From: Streptomyces sp. NBC_01294
GTDB lineage: Bacteria; Actinomycetota; Actinomycetes; Streptomycetales; Streptomycetaceae
Reading direction: 5' to 3'
Length of the DNA stretch: 64,000 nt
NCBI RefSeq assembly: GCF_035917235.1
Contig: NZ_CP108423.1
Location: forward strand, 496,001-560,000
This document shows, in pieces, positions 1 through 8,317 of the stretch. A program made the translations under genes and the position numbers. A model generated the notes under the pieces. That model saw only the letters and a program-made list of their open reading frames with translations, searched no databases and was not told the origin of the DNA. Numbering within the stretch: position 1 is the first letter of the stretch; each line of letters begins with the position of its first letter.

Positions 1-1
1 C

Positions 2-565
2 CCCGAACTGCTCCGGGAGATACCGGCGGCGGAGTACCCGCTCGTCGTCAAGCCCGCCGACGGCAGTTCCGGCCGGGCCGTGCACCTGGTGTCCTCGCCG
101 GAGCGGCTGGAGTCGATGCTCCCCGAGCTCGCGGGCGAGGGCATGCTCATCGCCCAGCCGTACGTGCCCAACTCGGGCACGGACATCAAGGTGTACGGGG
201 TCGGCGGCGAGCTCTTCGCGACCGAGCGCTGCTCCCCGCTGCACCCGGACCCCTCGGTGCGGGAGCGGCGCGTGCCGCTGTCGTCCGAGGTGGCGGCGAT
301 CGCCGCCCAGGTGGGGGCCGTGTACGGGCTGGACCTGTACGGGGTGGACGTGCTGCTGGGCCCGGACGGTCCCGTCGTGGTCGACGTGAACGACTTCCCG
401 AGCTTCCGTCAGGTGCCGGACGCGGCGGGGCGGGTGGCCCGCGCGGTCCTGGACCTGGCGCGGGCGGGCGGCTCGGCGCCGCCGCCGGTGATCGCGCCGC
501 GGCCGTACGCGCTGCCGCTGTCGATTCCGGCGCAGGTTCCGGCCGCAGCGGGTGAAGCGGTATGA
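2..565 (+). CDS. ATP-grasp domain protein (5' end outside window)
   Basis: The reading frame is already open at the window edge (first codons give PELLREIPAAEYPLVVKPADGS), so the true start lies upstream and only the C-terminal ~187 residues are visible. VVKPADGSSGRAV is the ATP-binding lysine/glycine-rich loop of the ATP-grasp fold, GTDIKVYGVGG the central strand, and VVDVNDFPSF the Mg-binding Asp/Asn motif near the C-terminus. The family ligates a carboxylate to a nucleophile through acyl phosphate (RimK type) or phosphorylates a polyol (ITPK type); the KVY-x-VG and VDVN-x-FP motifs resemble both. The stop overlaps the next gene (ATGA), so the two are translationally coupled. Substrate unknown. 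Confidence 0.85.
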   Translation, partial: PELLREIPAAEYPLVVKPADGSSGRAVHLVSSPERLESMLPELAGEGMLIAQPYVPNSGTDIKVYGVGGELFATERCSPLHPDPSVRERRVPLSSEVAAIAAQVGAVYGLDLYGVDVLLGPDGPVVVDVNDFPSFRQVPDAAGRVARAVLDLARAGGSAPPPVIAPRPYALPLSIPAQVPAAAGEAV

Positions 566-1359
566 GGGTCGGACTGATCACCCCGGAACCCGGGCATCCG
601 CTGCTCGCGGCCGCCACCGCGCTGCTGGCTCCGGAGCACACCGTCGAGGCGCTCGATCCGCGCACGCCCGGGGACACCACCCTGCCCCCGGCCGATGTGT
701 ACCTGCTGAAGTCGCGGACGCCACACGCCCTGGAGCTCGCACGGTCGCTGGAAGGGCGGGGCGCGGCCGTGCTGAACTCCGCGGCGGCCACCGCGCTGTG
801 CCAGGACCGGACGGAGATGGCGGAGCTCGCCCTGCGGGCCGGGCTGCCATTCGCGGCCACCCGCATGGTCGGCTCCCTCGCGGCGTGGGCGTCCGGGACG
901 CGGCTGCGCGCCCCCGTGGTGGTCAAGAGCCTGCGCAGCCGCCGGGGCGATCTTGTCGCGCGCGCCGACGACGACGCCGGGCTGCGGGAGTTGGCGCGGG
1001 CCTGGCCGCGCGAGCCGGTCGTGGTGCAGGAGTACGCGGCCAACAACGGCTGGGACCACAAACTGTGGGCCGTCGGGGATCAGATCTTCGCGGCCCGGCG
1101 CCGCTCCGAACTCTCGCCCGGAGGGCGTGGCCCCGACCTGCCGCTGTCCCTGGACGAACTGCCCGCCGGATGGGCCGGCCTGGTGCACGAGGTGGGCGCG
1201 GTGTTCGCGCTGGACGTGTACGGCGTGGACATCATCGACACCGGCGGCGGGACTCCGCTGATCGTGGACGTCAATGCCTTCCCCGGCATCCGCGGCCAGT
1301 CCGGCGCCCCTGAGGCCCTCGCGGCACTGACCCTGCGCCGGGCCGCCGAGCGGGCCTGA
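562..1359 (+). CDS. ATP-grasp domain protein, second of a tandem pair
   Basis: 265 residues. The N-terminal ~90 residues form a pre-ATP-grasp Rossmann-like region (MRVGLITPEPGHPL, VYLLKSRTP). ATP-grasp motifs follow: APVVVKSLRS (~residues 113-122), PVVVQEYAANNGWDHKLWAVG (~150-170, described in two halves) and LIVDVNAFPGIRG near 232-245 with the metal-binding Asp and Asn. It starts at an ATG overlapping the upstream stop by 4 nt, and its motifs parallel those of the upstream gene, suggesting duplication. Likely a RimK-like ligase or an inositol-phosphate-kinase-like enzyme; the family cannot be settled by eye. No RiPP precursor or glutamate-ligase partner is visible in this window. Confidence 0.85.
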   Translation: MRVGLITPEPGHPLLAAATALLAPEHTVEALDPRTPGDTTLPPADVYLLKSRTPHALELARSLEGRGAAVLNSAAATALCQDRTEMAELALRAGLPFAATRMVGSLAAWASGTRLRAPVVVKSLRSRRGDLVARADDDAGLRELARAWPREPVVVQEYAANNGWDHKLWAVGDQIFAARRRSELSPGGRGPDLPLSLDELPAGWAGLVHEVGAVFALDVYGVDIIDTGGGTPLIVDVNAFPGIRGQSGAPEALAALTLRRAAERA

Positions 1360-1502
1360 CCACCGTCCGGCAGGTACCGACGGGCGGACGGCCGCTCCGG
1401 ACAAGGCGAACAGCAGGTCCGGACGGGCGAATGCACCGGGCGCGACGCCCGCGGCCCGGTTTCGTGGCGCGGACGGGCGGCGGGCGCGGTGAGGATCGGG
1501 GC

Positions 1503-2357
1503 ATGGGCGTCGTCCTGCCGGTCCTCTTCGCGCTGTTCGCGGCGCTCAGCAACGCGCTCGCCACCGTGCTCCAGCGGCGGGCCGCGCTCACCGTCCCGCA
1601 GAGCGACGGCTTCCGCTTCGGTCTGGTCCTCGACCTGCTGCGGCGGCCGGTGTGGATCGGCGGGATCCTGGCCGTGATCGCCGCCGGCGTCGGACAGGCC
1701 GCGGCGCTGGCCACGGGCGCGCTGGCCCTCGTACAGCCGCTGTTCGTGCTGGAGCTGCCGCTCGCGCTGCTGATCGCCTCGCTGGTGGCGCGGCAGCGGC
1801 TGCCGGGGGCGTTGTGGCTGGCCGTGGCGGGGGTGGTGGCGGGACTCGGGGTCGCGCTGGTGGCCGCCTCGCCCGCGGGCAACCGTACGGACGTGCCGCC
1901 CGAGCGGTGGGTGGTGGCCCTGGCGGCGTGCGCCGTCGTCGTCGCCGTCCTGGCCGTGGCCGGACTGCGCCGCCCGCCCGGCCGTGCGCGGGCCGGCTGC
2001 CTCGGCGCGGCCACCGCCGTCTGCTACGCGCTCACGGCCGCCCTGATGAAGTCCGCGGTGCACGTCCTCGACGACGGCGGCGTCGGCGCGTTCCTGACCA
2101 CCTGGGAGACGTACGCCTTCGGCGTGAGCGGCATCTGCGCCCTCCTGCTGCTGGAGCACGCCATGCAGGGCGGTCCGCTGGTCGCCTCGCAGCCCGCGCT
2201 GACGCTCGGCGACGCGAGTGTCAGCGTCGCTCTGGGCGTGGTCCTGTACGAGGAACACCTGCGGTCGGACTGGTGGCTGCTCCCCCAGCTGCTGGGCATC
2301 GCGCTGATCTGCGTGGGGGTGCTGTCCCTCGCCAGGGCCGGGGAGGGCGCGCCGTGA
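1503..2357 (+). CDS. DMT-superfamily (EamA-like) membrane transporter
   Basis: Start placed at ATG 1503, preceded by GGTGAGGATCGGGGC; an upstream extension to 1431 is Arg-rich and unlikely. About 284 residues with roughly nine to ten hydrophobic helices in two repeats (e.g. VLPVLFALFAALSNALATVL at the N-terminus, LLPQLLGIALICVGVLSLAR at the C-terminus), the layout of drug/metabolite exporters and of NIPA-like permeases. The short conserved start (LSNALATVLQRRAAL) is typical of a Streptomyces DMT subgroup. Substrate unknown. The stop lies only 18 nt from the convergent stop of the next gene, so there is no room for a terminator between them. Confidence 0.85.
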   Translation: MGVVLPVLFALFAALSNALATVLQRRAALTVPQSDGFRFGLVLDLLRRPVWIGGILAVIAAGVGQAAALATGALALVQPLFVLELPLALLIASLVARQRLPGALWLAVAGVVAGLGVALVAASPAGNRTDVPPERWVVALAACAVVVAVLAVAGLRRPPGRARAGCLGAATAVCYALTAALMKSAVHVLDDGGVGAFLTTWETYAFGVSGICALLLLEHAMQGGPLVASQPALTLGDASVSVALGVVLYEEHLRSDWWLLPQLLGIALICVGVLSLARAGEGAP

Positions 2358-2375
2358 CGGCTTCCGAGCCGGCGT

Positions 2376-4697
2376 CTACAGGTCCCGGTGGTCGTGCGAG
2401 GGCCAGATGTGGTTCTGCGGGCTGGGCGGGATCGGCGCGGAGGGACGGGACGCCCAGGCGGGGTCCGCGCCGTGACCTCGGTACGGCACGGCCCCGGTAC
2501 CGGCCCAGGGCTCGGGGGCCGGCGGGGCCTCAGGCGCGAACGCGTGGTCGGGCAGCCGCTCGGACGGGGTGGCGGGCACCTGGAGACTGCCGTAACGCTC
2601 CATCCGCTGCCAGCGCAGGCGGGAGCCCGCGATGGCGGTGAAGACCGACTGGATCACGACGAGATACATGAGCTGGCGGTAGACGAACTGCTGCAGGGGC
2701 AGGCTCCACAGCGGTCCCGGCCGCTCCCCGTCCAGGCGGAACGCGTACAGACCCATCAAGGCCTGGAGGAGCAGGAACGCCGTCCACAGGCCGAGGATGC
2801 GCACGGGGTCGAGGAAGACCAGGCCGTAGACGGCGAAGACGTCCACGACGGGCGCGAGCAGGGGCAGCAGAACCTGGAACATCAGCAGGTAGACCAGACC
2901 GCGCCTGCCGAGCTTGCCGGCCTGCCCCCGCTGAGTGAGGGCACCCCGGTGCTTCCACATGGCCTGGAGGGTGCCGTAGCACCACCGGTAGCGCTGCTTC
3001 CACAGGGCACCGAGCGAGGCGGGAGCTTCGGTCCAGGCCATGGCCCGCTCTTCGTAGACGACGCGCCAGCCGTCCCGGCACAGGGCCATGGTGAGATCGG
3101 TGTCCTCGGCCAGCGTGGTGTCGCTGACGCCGCCGACCCGCAACAGTGCCTCGCGGCGGAACGCGCCGACGGCACCGGGGACCGTGGGCATGCACTCGGC
3201 GAGGTCGAACAGGCGGCGGTCGAGGTTGAAGCCGACGACGTACTCGATGTGCTGCCAGCGTCCGAGCAGCCCACCCCGGTTGACCACCTTGGCGTTGCCG
3301 GAGACCGCGCCCACCCGGCGGTGGGAGAAGGGTTGGACGATCATGCGAACGGCGTCCGGCTCGAAGACGGTGTCGCCGTCGACCATGACGAGCAGGTTGC
3401 AGGAGGCCGCGGCGATACCCGTGTTGAGGGCGGCCGGTTTTCCGGCGTTCTGCTGCCGGATGACCCGTACGCCGGGCAGCCCGAGGGCCTCGACGATCTC
3501 GGCCGTGCCGTCCGTGGATCCGTCGTCGACGACGATGACCTCGACCTGGTGGTCGGAGGCCACCAGGGAACGGACGGCCGCCTCGATGCCGGCGCTCTCG
3601 TTGTAGGCGGGGACGATGACGCTCACGGGTTCGGTGACCGGAGCGCCCCAGGGCCGGCGGCGCATCCGCACGTGCCGCCTGGCGGCGACGAAGACGGCGA
3701 TCGCACGCGACAGACTGATGGCGCCCGCCGCCCACAGCAGCCACGAGAGGGCTTCGAGGATCCAGTCGCTGGTGCGGATCGCGGTGATGAGGGCGAGGCC
3801 CTGCCACCGGTCCGCGGTCTCGGCCGGCTGGACGGCCTTGGGGAGGGCGACCGCGTCGCCCACGGTGGCGAACGTCCAGCCGGACGCCTTCAGCCGCGGC
3901 ACGAGCTGTTCGAGCGCGGCGACCGTCTGCGTGCGGTCCCCGCCCGCGTCGTGCAGCAGCAGGATCTGCCCGGCGGTGTCCTTCGGGGTGGCGGCGGCGA
4001 CGATCGTCTCGACGCCCGGGCGTCGCCAGTCCTGGCTGTCCAGGGTCGTCAGGACGGTCAGGTACCCCTCCTTCCCCGCTTGGACGGCGGCGCTCCAGTC
4101 GGCGTCGCCGAGAGCCTTGTTGGTGGAGGAGTACGGCGGGCGGAGCAGTGGTGTGGTGACGCCGGTGGCTCCGGCGATGACGAGCTGGGTCTCGCGCAGT
4201 TCCAGCGAACGCCGCCACGCGGACGCGGCGCCGAGATCGGTGTGGGTGAAACTGTGCAGGCCGATCTGGTGGCCCTCGTCGACGATCCGGCGGGCGAGGT
4301 CGGGGTTCTCGGCGACCCGGGTGCCGACCGTGAAGAAGGTCGCGCGCACGTCGTTGCGGCGCAGCACGTCGAGGATCTTCGGGGTCCAGACGGGGTCGGG
4401 TCCGTCGTCGAAGGTCAGGGCGATCGTGCGGGCCGCCGGGGCGGCGGTGCGGCCGGCCGCCCCCTCGATCACCGGCCCGCCGGAGGCGATCGTCTCCGGT
4501 ACGGAGGTCCCCGGACCCCGCTCACGGGGAGCCGCGTCGGGGGTGGAGTCGAACAGGTGCTGGGTGTAGCCCTGGAGGAGCAGCGCCGCCGAGAGGGTGA
4601 GCACGAGGGTGGTCAGCAGCAGCCAGTGGGTGCGCAGGGGGACGTTGCGTACGGAGCTGTGCCTGCCGCGGGGTCGGCGGCGACGGTTCTTCGACAA
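2376..4697 (-). CDS. matB: Bifunctional polysaccharide deacetylase / family 2 glycosyltransferase (MatB-like)
   Basis: 773 residues. One N-terminal membrane helix (~25-43) precedes a NodB-type deacetylase domain with TFDDGPD (95-101), HSFTH (148-152) and LLLHD (246-250) metal/catalytic motifs, which would face outside. A linker helix (~318-340) leads to a GT2 synthase domain: IVVDDGSTDG (388-397), MVDGD (438-442), EDTD (531-534) and the processivity motif QRYRW (568-572), followed by several C-terminal membrane helices and a Pro-rich tail. This architecture is that of Streptomyces MatB, which with MatA makes a poly-beta-1,6-GlcNAc-like polymer responsible for hyphal aggregation and pellet formation. 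The upstream small membrane protein fits MatA. Symbol assigned from architecture and neighbour, not from a database search. Confidence 0.8.
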   Translation of the reverse strand: MSKNRRRRPRGRHSSVRNVPLRTHWLLLTTLVLTLSAALLLQGYTQHLFDSTPDAAPRERGPGTSVPETIASGGPVIEGAAGRTAAPAARTIALTFDDGPDPVWTPKILDVLRRNDVRATFFTVGTRVAENPDLARRIVDEGHQIGLHSFTHTDLGAASAWRRSLELRETQLVIAGATGVTTPLLRPPYSSTNKALGDADWSAAVQAGKEGYLTVLTTLDSQDWRRPGVETIVAAATPKDTAGQILLLHDAGGDRTQTVAALEQLVPRLKASGWTFATVGDAVALPKAVQPAETADRWQGLALITAIRTSDWILEALSWLLWAAGAISLSRAIAVFVAARRHVRMRRRPWGAPVTEPVSVIVPAYNESAGIEAAVRSLVASDHQVEVIVVDDGSTDGTAEIVEALGLPGVRVIRQQNAGKPAALNTGIAAASCNLLVMVDGDTVFEPDAVRMIVQPFSHRRVGAVSGNAKVVNRGGLLGRWQHIEYVVGFNLDRRLFDLAECMPTVPGAVGAFRREALLRVGGVSDTTLAEDTDLTMALCRDGWRVVYEERAMAWTEAPASLGALWKQRYRWCYGTLQAMWKHRGALTQRGQAGKLGRRGLVYLLMFQVLLPLLAPVVDVFAVYGLVFLDPVRILGLWTAFLLLQALMGLYAFRLDGERPGPLWSLPLQQFVYRQLMYLVVIQSVFTAIAGSRLRWQRMERYGSLQVPATPSERLPDHAFAPEAPPAPEPWAGTGAVPYRGHGADPAWASRPSAPIPPSPQNHIWPSHDHRDL

Positions 4698-4799
4698 GGG
4701 GTGAGTCTTCCTGCCTGCTGCGTTGTGCGGTGCGGTGTGGTGCGGTGCATTGCTATGTGATGCGGTGCGGTGGCGTGGGCCGCGCCGGGCCTGTCGGCC

Positions 4800-5432
4800 T
4801 CAGGGCCGCCCGGTGGGCTTGCCACCGCCCTGGCCCGGCGGCTCGGTGGCGCGACCCCGCCCCCCGCCGGGAGGCGACTGGGCCGGGTGCGCCGGTCCGG
4901 TCGTGGCCTTCGGGCCGGGTCCGGTGCCGGGCGTCGCGCCGCCGGTCACGGTCGTGGCGGCCGGCGAGGACGCACCGCTGCGCGAGGCTGCCGGGGTGGG
5001 GCGCGGGCTGCCATTCGCCGCGCCAGGGGCGGACGGGCCGCCGGTGCGGGTGCCGGCCGTGCTTTCGGGTACGGGGGTGTGCGGAGCCTGGGCCGAGGGG
5101 AGGAACGGCGAGTGGATGGTGGGGCCGCCAAGCAGGGTGCTGATGAGCAGGACGACGTAGGCGACGGCCGGTACCACCAGCAGGTACCCCCAGCGGCGCA
5201 CCCGGCGCTGTCTGCGCCCCGACGTATCCACGAATACCGGGGCCGCTGCGGCGGCCGGGGCCGGCGTCTCCGGCGCCGCAGCGGGTGCACCCACATCACC
5301 GAGGAAGAGCTCCATCGTGTCCTGTTCCGGGGTACCGAGTGGTGGGTGCATGCGTGGTGGCCTCTGGGGATCGGGAGACGCGACGTCGGATGTCGGGGCA
5401 GGGTCGTGGTCGCGGTCGGAAGGGCGACTCAT
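4800..5432 (-). CDS. matA: Small single-pass membrane protein, MatA-like
   Basis: About 210 residues: a hydrophilic Ala/Pro-rich N-terminus, a basic stretch (RRQRRVRR) followed by one membrane helix (WGYLLVVPAVAYVVLLISTL), and a long Gly/Pro/Thr-rich extracellular tail. No catalytic motif is visible. It lies directly upstream of the deacetylase/glycosyltransferase gene with a 102-nt gap, the arrangement of Streptomyces matAB. Start is uncertain: the outermost ATG is used here (5432); GTG 5465 is possible, and ATG 5351 has the better-spaced AGAGG. Role as MatA is inferred from position and topology only. Confidence 0.55.
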   Translation of the reverse strand: MSRPSDRDHDPAPTSDVASPDPQRPPRMHPPLGTPEQDTMELFLGDVGAPAAAPETPAPAAAAAPVFVDTSGRRQRRVRRWGYLLVVPAVAYVVLLISTLLGGPTIHSPFLPSAQAPHTPVPESTAGTRTGGPSAPGAANGSPRPTPAASRSGASSPAATTVTGGATPGTGPGPKATTGPAHPAQSPPGGGRGRATEPPGQGGGKPTGRP

Positions 5433-5739
5433 GCCCTTCAGCGCTGGAGCCGCCGCCGATGTCACTCCCAGGGCCGAACGGTCCTGTTCCGTACGATGCC
5501 GACCGGGATGACCCGGTCGGCATCGTGGTGCACCGGTACGGGTGGATCGGTCCGGGTGGATCGTCAGTACAGCGACACCTCGTACGGGGCGAGGGCCCGC
5601 GCGGGCGGCGCCCGCCCGGCTTCCCTGACGCGATGTCAGGATAGGTTCAGGTTCGGAGCGGGAGATCCCGGTCGAACCGGGACGGTCCGGGCGGAGAAGC
5701 TCGCAGGGACTTGATCACCGTTTCCCGAGTGGAGTCTTC
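5433..5739. other. Non-coding region upstream of matA-like gene
   Basis: No convincing gene. It contains the perfect inverted repeat at 5493-5526 and two shorter ones: CCTGAC/GTCAGG around 5626-5642 and TCCCGGT-CGA-ACCGGGA at 5666-5682. A short direct repeat (CGGGTGGATCG) occurs twice near 5538-5562. The promoter of the matAB-like pair must lie here, but no strong -35/-10 pair was recognised. Confidence 0.5.
5493..5526. repeat. Perfect 15-bp inverted repeat with 4-nt loop upstream of matA
   Basis: ACGATGCCGACCGGG, then ATGA, then CCCGGTCGGCATCGT: every base of the two 15-nt arms pairs. It lies about 60 nt before the chosen start of the MatA-like gene, so in that transcript it would be a leader hairpin. 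It could instead be a protein-binding palindrome or a terminator of the decayed neighbour; no U-tract follows on either strand. Confidence 0.75.
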
Positions 5740-6096
5740 CCAGGCGCCGTTCCTCGGACCCTGCCCCTGACCGCCGAGAGCCGGTTCGAGGAACCGATCA
5801 GCGTGCGGCAGTTGCTCAACCACACCAGCGGCCTGCCCCACGACTTCCAGGGCGCCCCGGCCACTCCCCGGCCGAGGCGATCGAACGCCGCAGGCCGTAC
5901 CTGCCCGGCTACGACGGAGCCGCGCCTTCGCCTCCAGGGACCTCAACCGGCGCGCGGTCTACGCGATGGGCACCTCCTCCTCCGCCAACGGCTTCCCGGC
6001 GGTGGCCCAGCGGCTGGCTCTCGCGGCCTTCGGCGACTGGCGGGGCGGCGGCGCGGGGTCACGATCATCCTGCCGGGATCGGGCGCGCGGGGCTGA
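5740..6096 (+). pseudogene. Decayed serine hydrolase (class C beta-lactamase / D-Ala-D-Ala carboxypeptidase family)
   Basis: One frame from about 5755 reads DLPLTAESRFEEPISVRQLLNHTSGLPH, the hallmark VRQLLNHTSGL segment of secreted serine beta-lactamase-like hydrolases, then runs into nonsense. A second frame around 5942-6030 reads LNRRAVYAMGTSSSANG and then LALAAFGDW, which resembles the C-terminal end of the same family. The active-site SxxK and YxN regions are missing, and an in-frame stop (TGA at 5713-5715) precedes the first fragment. I read this as a gene with large deletions and at least one frameshift. No start codon with a ribosome site is visible. Confidence 0.65.
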
Positions 6097-6141
6097 GCTA
6101 CGATCCGCGCGTTGAACGTATGAACGACGCGGGATCGGTGG

Positions 6142-6576
6142 GTGGTGGGTGTGGGCGCCGGCGGCAGAGTGCCAGGAGCCGTGGCCGTGGTGCTGGTGGG
6201 CGGCCTGTTGCTGAGCGGCTGTTCCGGCGCCGCGGCCGGCGGCGCCCCGCCGGCCGCGGAGAAGCCGGCGACGCCGACCGCGAGCACCGACCCGGCGACG
6301 GCCTCGCCGTCCCCCGCGGACTCGCAGCCGGCGGCCCCGGAGCCCTCCGTCTCGGCTGCGCCCCCGGCGGCGCAGCCGAAGGCCTCGGCCGGCCGTGGAT
6401 CGGAGCCGGCACCGAAGCGGAGCACGGCGGGTTCGCCGAAGGTCCCGCAGAACCCGCACCGGGGCCCCACCCCGCCTCCGGCGCCCTCCCACGTCCCGAC
6501 GATGGACTGGAAGCCGACCCCCTTCGACCCGAACGACCCGTCGATCCCGACGTACACGCTGCCGCCGCTGCGCTAG
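6142..6576 (+). CDS. Proline-rich secreted lipoprotein, unknown function
   Basis: 144 residues from a GTG at 6142. A hydrophobic signal (VPGAVAVVLVGGLLLSGC) ends in the lipobox LLSGC, so the mature protein should be anchored at Cys ~27 on the outer face of the membrane. The rest is low-complexity Ala/Pro/Ser/Lys sequence with no recognisable fold, ending in a short Pro/Asp-rich segment (WKPTPFDPNDPSIPTYTLPP). The gene stands alone between a decayed hydrolase and the convergent catabolic operon. Start could be one of several nearby GTG codons. Confidence 0.65.
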   Translation: MVGVGAGGRVPGAVAVVLVGGLLLSGCSGAAAGGAPPAAEKPATPTASTDPATASPSPADSQPAAPEPSVSAAPPAAQPKASAGRGSEPAPKRSTAGSPKVPQNPHRGPTPPPAPSHVPTMDWKPTPFDPNDPSIPTYTLPPLR

Positions 6577-6589
6577 GTCGTGTCGACCG

Positions 6590-7369
6590 CTACCCGGGCA
6601 GTGGGGCCCGGGCGTACGTGCCCGACAGCAGGTGGCCCGCCCCCGGGGCCACGGCGTCCAGGTCCAGGGCCCGGAGCATCTGATGGGCGGTGCAGACCGC
6701 CGCGGACACCACCGGCTTGCCCAGCAGCTGTTCGGCCTCCTCGATGGCGCCCAGGGACGGCATCTGCACGCAGGCCGAGAGCACGACCGCGTCCGCGTCG
6801 GCGTAGTCGAGGGCCCGTGCCAGGCCCGGCAGGCGGGCCGGGTCGTGGGCGGCGACCTCCAGGTTGTCCGGGATCTCGAGGGCCTGGTGGTCGAGGACCT
6901 CGATGCCCTCGTGCGTGAGGTAGTCCACGACGGTCTGCGTGAGCGGGCGCATGTAGGGAGCCAGCAGCGCGATCTTCTTGGCGCCGATGGTGTGCAGGCC
7001 GTGGACGAGGGCTCCGGCGCTGGTGACGACGGGGGCGGGCGCGCCGTTCTCGGCGGTGCGGGTGTGCAGGCGCTGCTCCGAGGTCCGGTGGTAGCCGAGG
7101 CCCATGCTCATGATGGCCACCAGGCAGGCGTAGCCGAGTACGTCGACGCGCGCGTCGGAGAGTTCCACGGCGCAGCGGTCGGAGTCGGCGTCCATGGCCT
7201 TGAGCTGCTCGGGGGTCACGTGGGTCATGCGCATCCGGCTGGAGTGGAAGGTGAAGCGCTCGTCCGGTGCGATGGCCTGGCGGGCCCGGAGGATGGCGGG
7301 GACTTCGGTTTCCATGGTGACGTTGGAGCTCGGCACGATCTGGCCGATGCGGTAGGTGCGGGGTGACAC
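6590..7369 (-). CDS. Maleate cis-trans isomerase family protein (Asp/Glu racemase superfamily)
   Basis: 259 residues, the usual size for maleate isomerase. The paired catalytic cysteines of the family are visible as YACLVA (Cys82) and LSACVQMPS (Cys200), close to Cys76/Cys194 of the known enzymes, and PSSNVTMETE near residues 13-22 is the substrate-binding start. The enzyme converts maleate to fumarate without a cofactor. It is the last gene of the six-gene operon, 9 nt after the FAH-family gene. In this context it would finish gentisate breakdown by turning maleate into fumarate, or it might isomerise maleylpyruvate itself. Arylmalonate decarboxylase is a less likely alternative since it uses a single cysteine. 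Confidence 0.85.
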   Translation of the reverse strand: MSPRTYRIGQIVPSSNVTMETEVPAILRARQAIAPDERFTFHSSRMRMTHVTPEQLKAMDADSDRCAVELSDARVDVLGYACLVAIMSMGLGYHRTSEQRLHTRTAENGAPAPVVTSAGALVHGLHTIGAKKIALLAPYMRPLTQTVVDYLTHEGIEVLDHQALEIPDNLEVAAHDPARLPGLARALDYADADAVVLSACVQMPSLGAIEEAEQLLGKPVVSAAVCTAHQMLRALDLDAVAPGAGHLLSGTYARAPLPG

Positions 7370-7378
7370 GGGTACTCC

Positions 7379-8299
7379 TCAGCGGGCGTCGACGACGGGG
7401 TTGGTCAGGGTGCCGATGCCTTCGACCGTGGCTTCGACGGTGTCACCGGGGTGCAGGAACTCGGGCGGGACCATGCCGGCGCCGACGCCGGAGGGCGAGC
7501 CCGTCGCGATGACATCGCCGGGCTCCAGGGTCATGCCCGAGCTGATGTCGGCGATGAGGCGGGCGATGGGGAAGAGCATGTGACGGGTGTTCGACTTCTG
7601 CTTGGTGACGCCGTTGACGCGCAGCGAGAGGTCGAGGGCCATGGGGTCGCGGATCTCGTCGCGGGTCACGATCACCGGGCCGAAGGGGGCGTAGGAGTCC
7701 TGGCCCTTGGAGAAGAACCACTGGCCGGACCGGCGCTGGTCGCGGGCGCTGATGTCGTTGAGGATGCTGAAGCCGAAGATGTGGTCGTACGCGTCCTCCT
7801 CGCTCACCCGGAAGGCGGTGCGGCCGATGACGACGGCGAGTTCGCACTCCCAGTCCAGCTGGGTGGTCAGGTCGGCGTTGTGCAGGATCGGCTGTCCGGG
7901 GCCGGTGACGGCGGTGGCGGGCTTGCCGAAAAGCACCGGGCGCGGCGGCAGGTCCTTGTCGGTGTCGAGGCTGCGGCTGGACTCCTCGACGTGCTCGATG
8001 TAGTTGAGGCCGACGCCGATGATCTTGCCGGGGCGCAGCGGGGCGCGCAGGGTCACGTCCTCCCGCCGGTGGACGGCGCCGGCGAGCGGTCCTGCGGGGT
8101 CGGCGGCGAGCAGCCGGCGGGCCGCTTCCTGCGCGGCCGGGCCGGCCTGGACGAAGGAGAGCAGGTCGTGCGGGATGCGTACGCCCGCGTGGTCGGCCAG
8201 GACCGCCAGGTCGAGGACGAGGCCGTCGGCCTCGACGCCCAGGCGTTCCGTGGCGCCGGCGGCTCCGGTGGCACTGGTGGTGAAGGTCAGCAAGCGCAT
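7379..8299 (-). CDS. Fumarylacetoacetate hydrolase family protein (acylpyruvate hydrolase)
   Basis: 306 residues. The N-terminal ~75 residues are the family's small domain; the catalytic FAH domain begins near GKIIGVGLNYIEH (~residue 92) and carries the metal ligands in LDWECELAVVIG and NDISARDQ. The C-terminal SGVGAGMVPPEFLHPGD is diagnostic for FAH-fold beta-diketone hydrolases. It sits between gentisate dioxygenase and the maleate-isomerase homologue, so the expected substrate is maleylpyruvate (giving maleate and pyruvate) or fumarylpyruvate (giving fumarate and pyruvate). The presence of a maleate isomerase favours direct maleylpyruvate hydrolysis. Gap to the upstream gene 18 nt. Confidence 0.9.
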   Translation of the reverse strand: MRLLTFTTSATGAAGATERLGVEADGLVLDLAVLADHAGVRIPHDLLSFVQAGPAAQEAARRLLAADPAGPLAGAVHRREDVTLRAPLRPGKIIGVGLNYIEHVEESSRSLDTDKDLPPRPVLFGKPATAVTGPGQPILHNADLTTQLDWECELAVVIGRTAFRVSEEDAYDHIFGFSILNDISARDQRRSGQWFFSKGQDSYAPFGPVIVTRDEIRDPMALDLSLRVNGVTKQKSNTRHMLFPIARLIADISSGMTLEPGDVIATGSPSGVGAGMVPPEFLHPGDTVEATVEGIGTLTNPVVDAR

Positions 8300-8317
8300 G
8301 CTGGGGCTCCTCGTGGG

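Noticed and set aside
2388..4760. Plus-strand open frame of 790 codons
   Set aside because: Antisense to the MatB-like gene, whose catalytic motifs are all intact on the minus strand.
6590..7369. Asp/Glu racemase or arylmalonate decarboxylase
   Set aside because: Two cysteines at the positions of maleate isomerases and a gentisate-pathway context fit maleate isomerase better.
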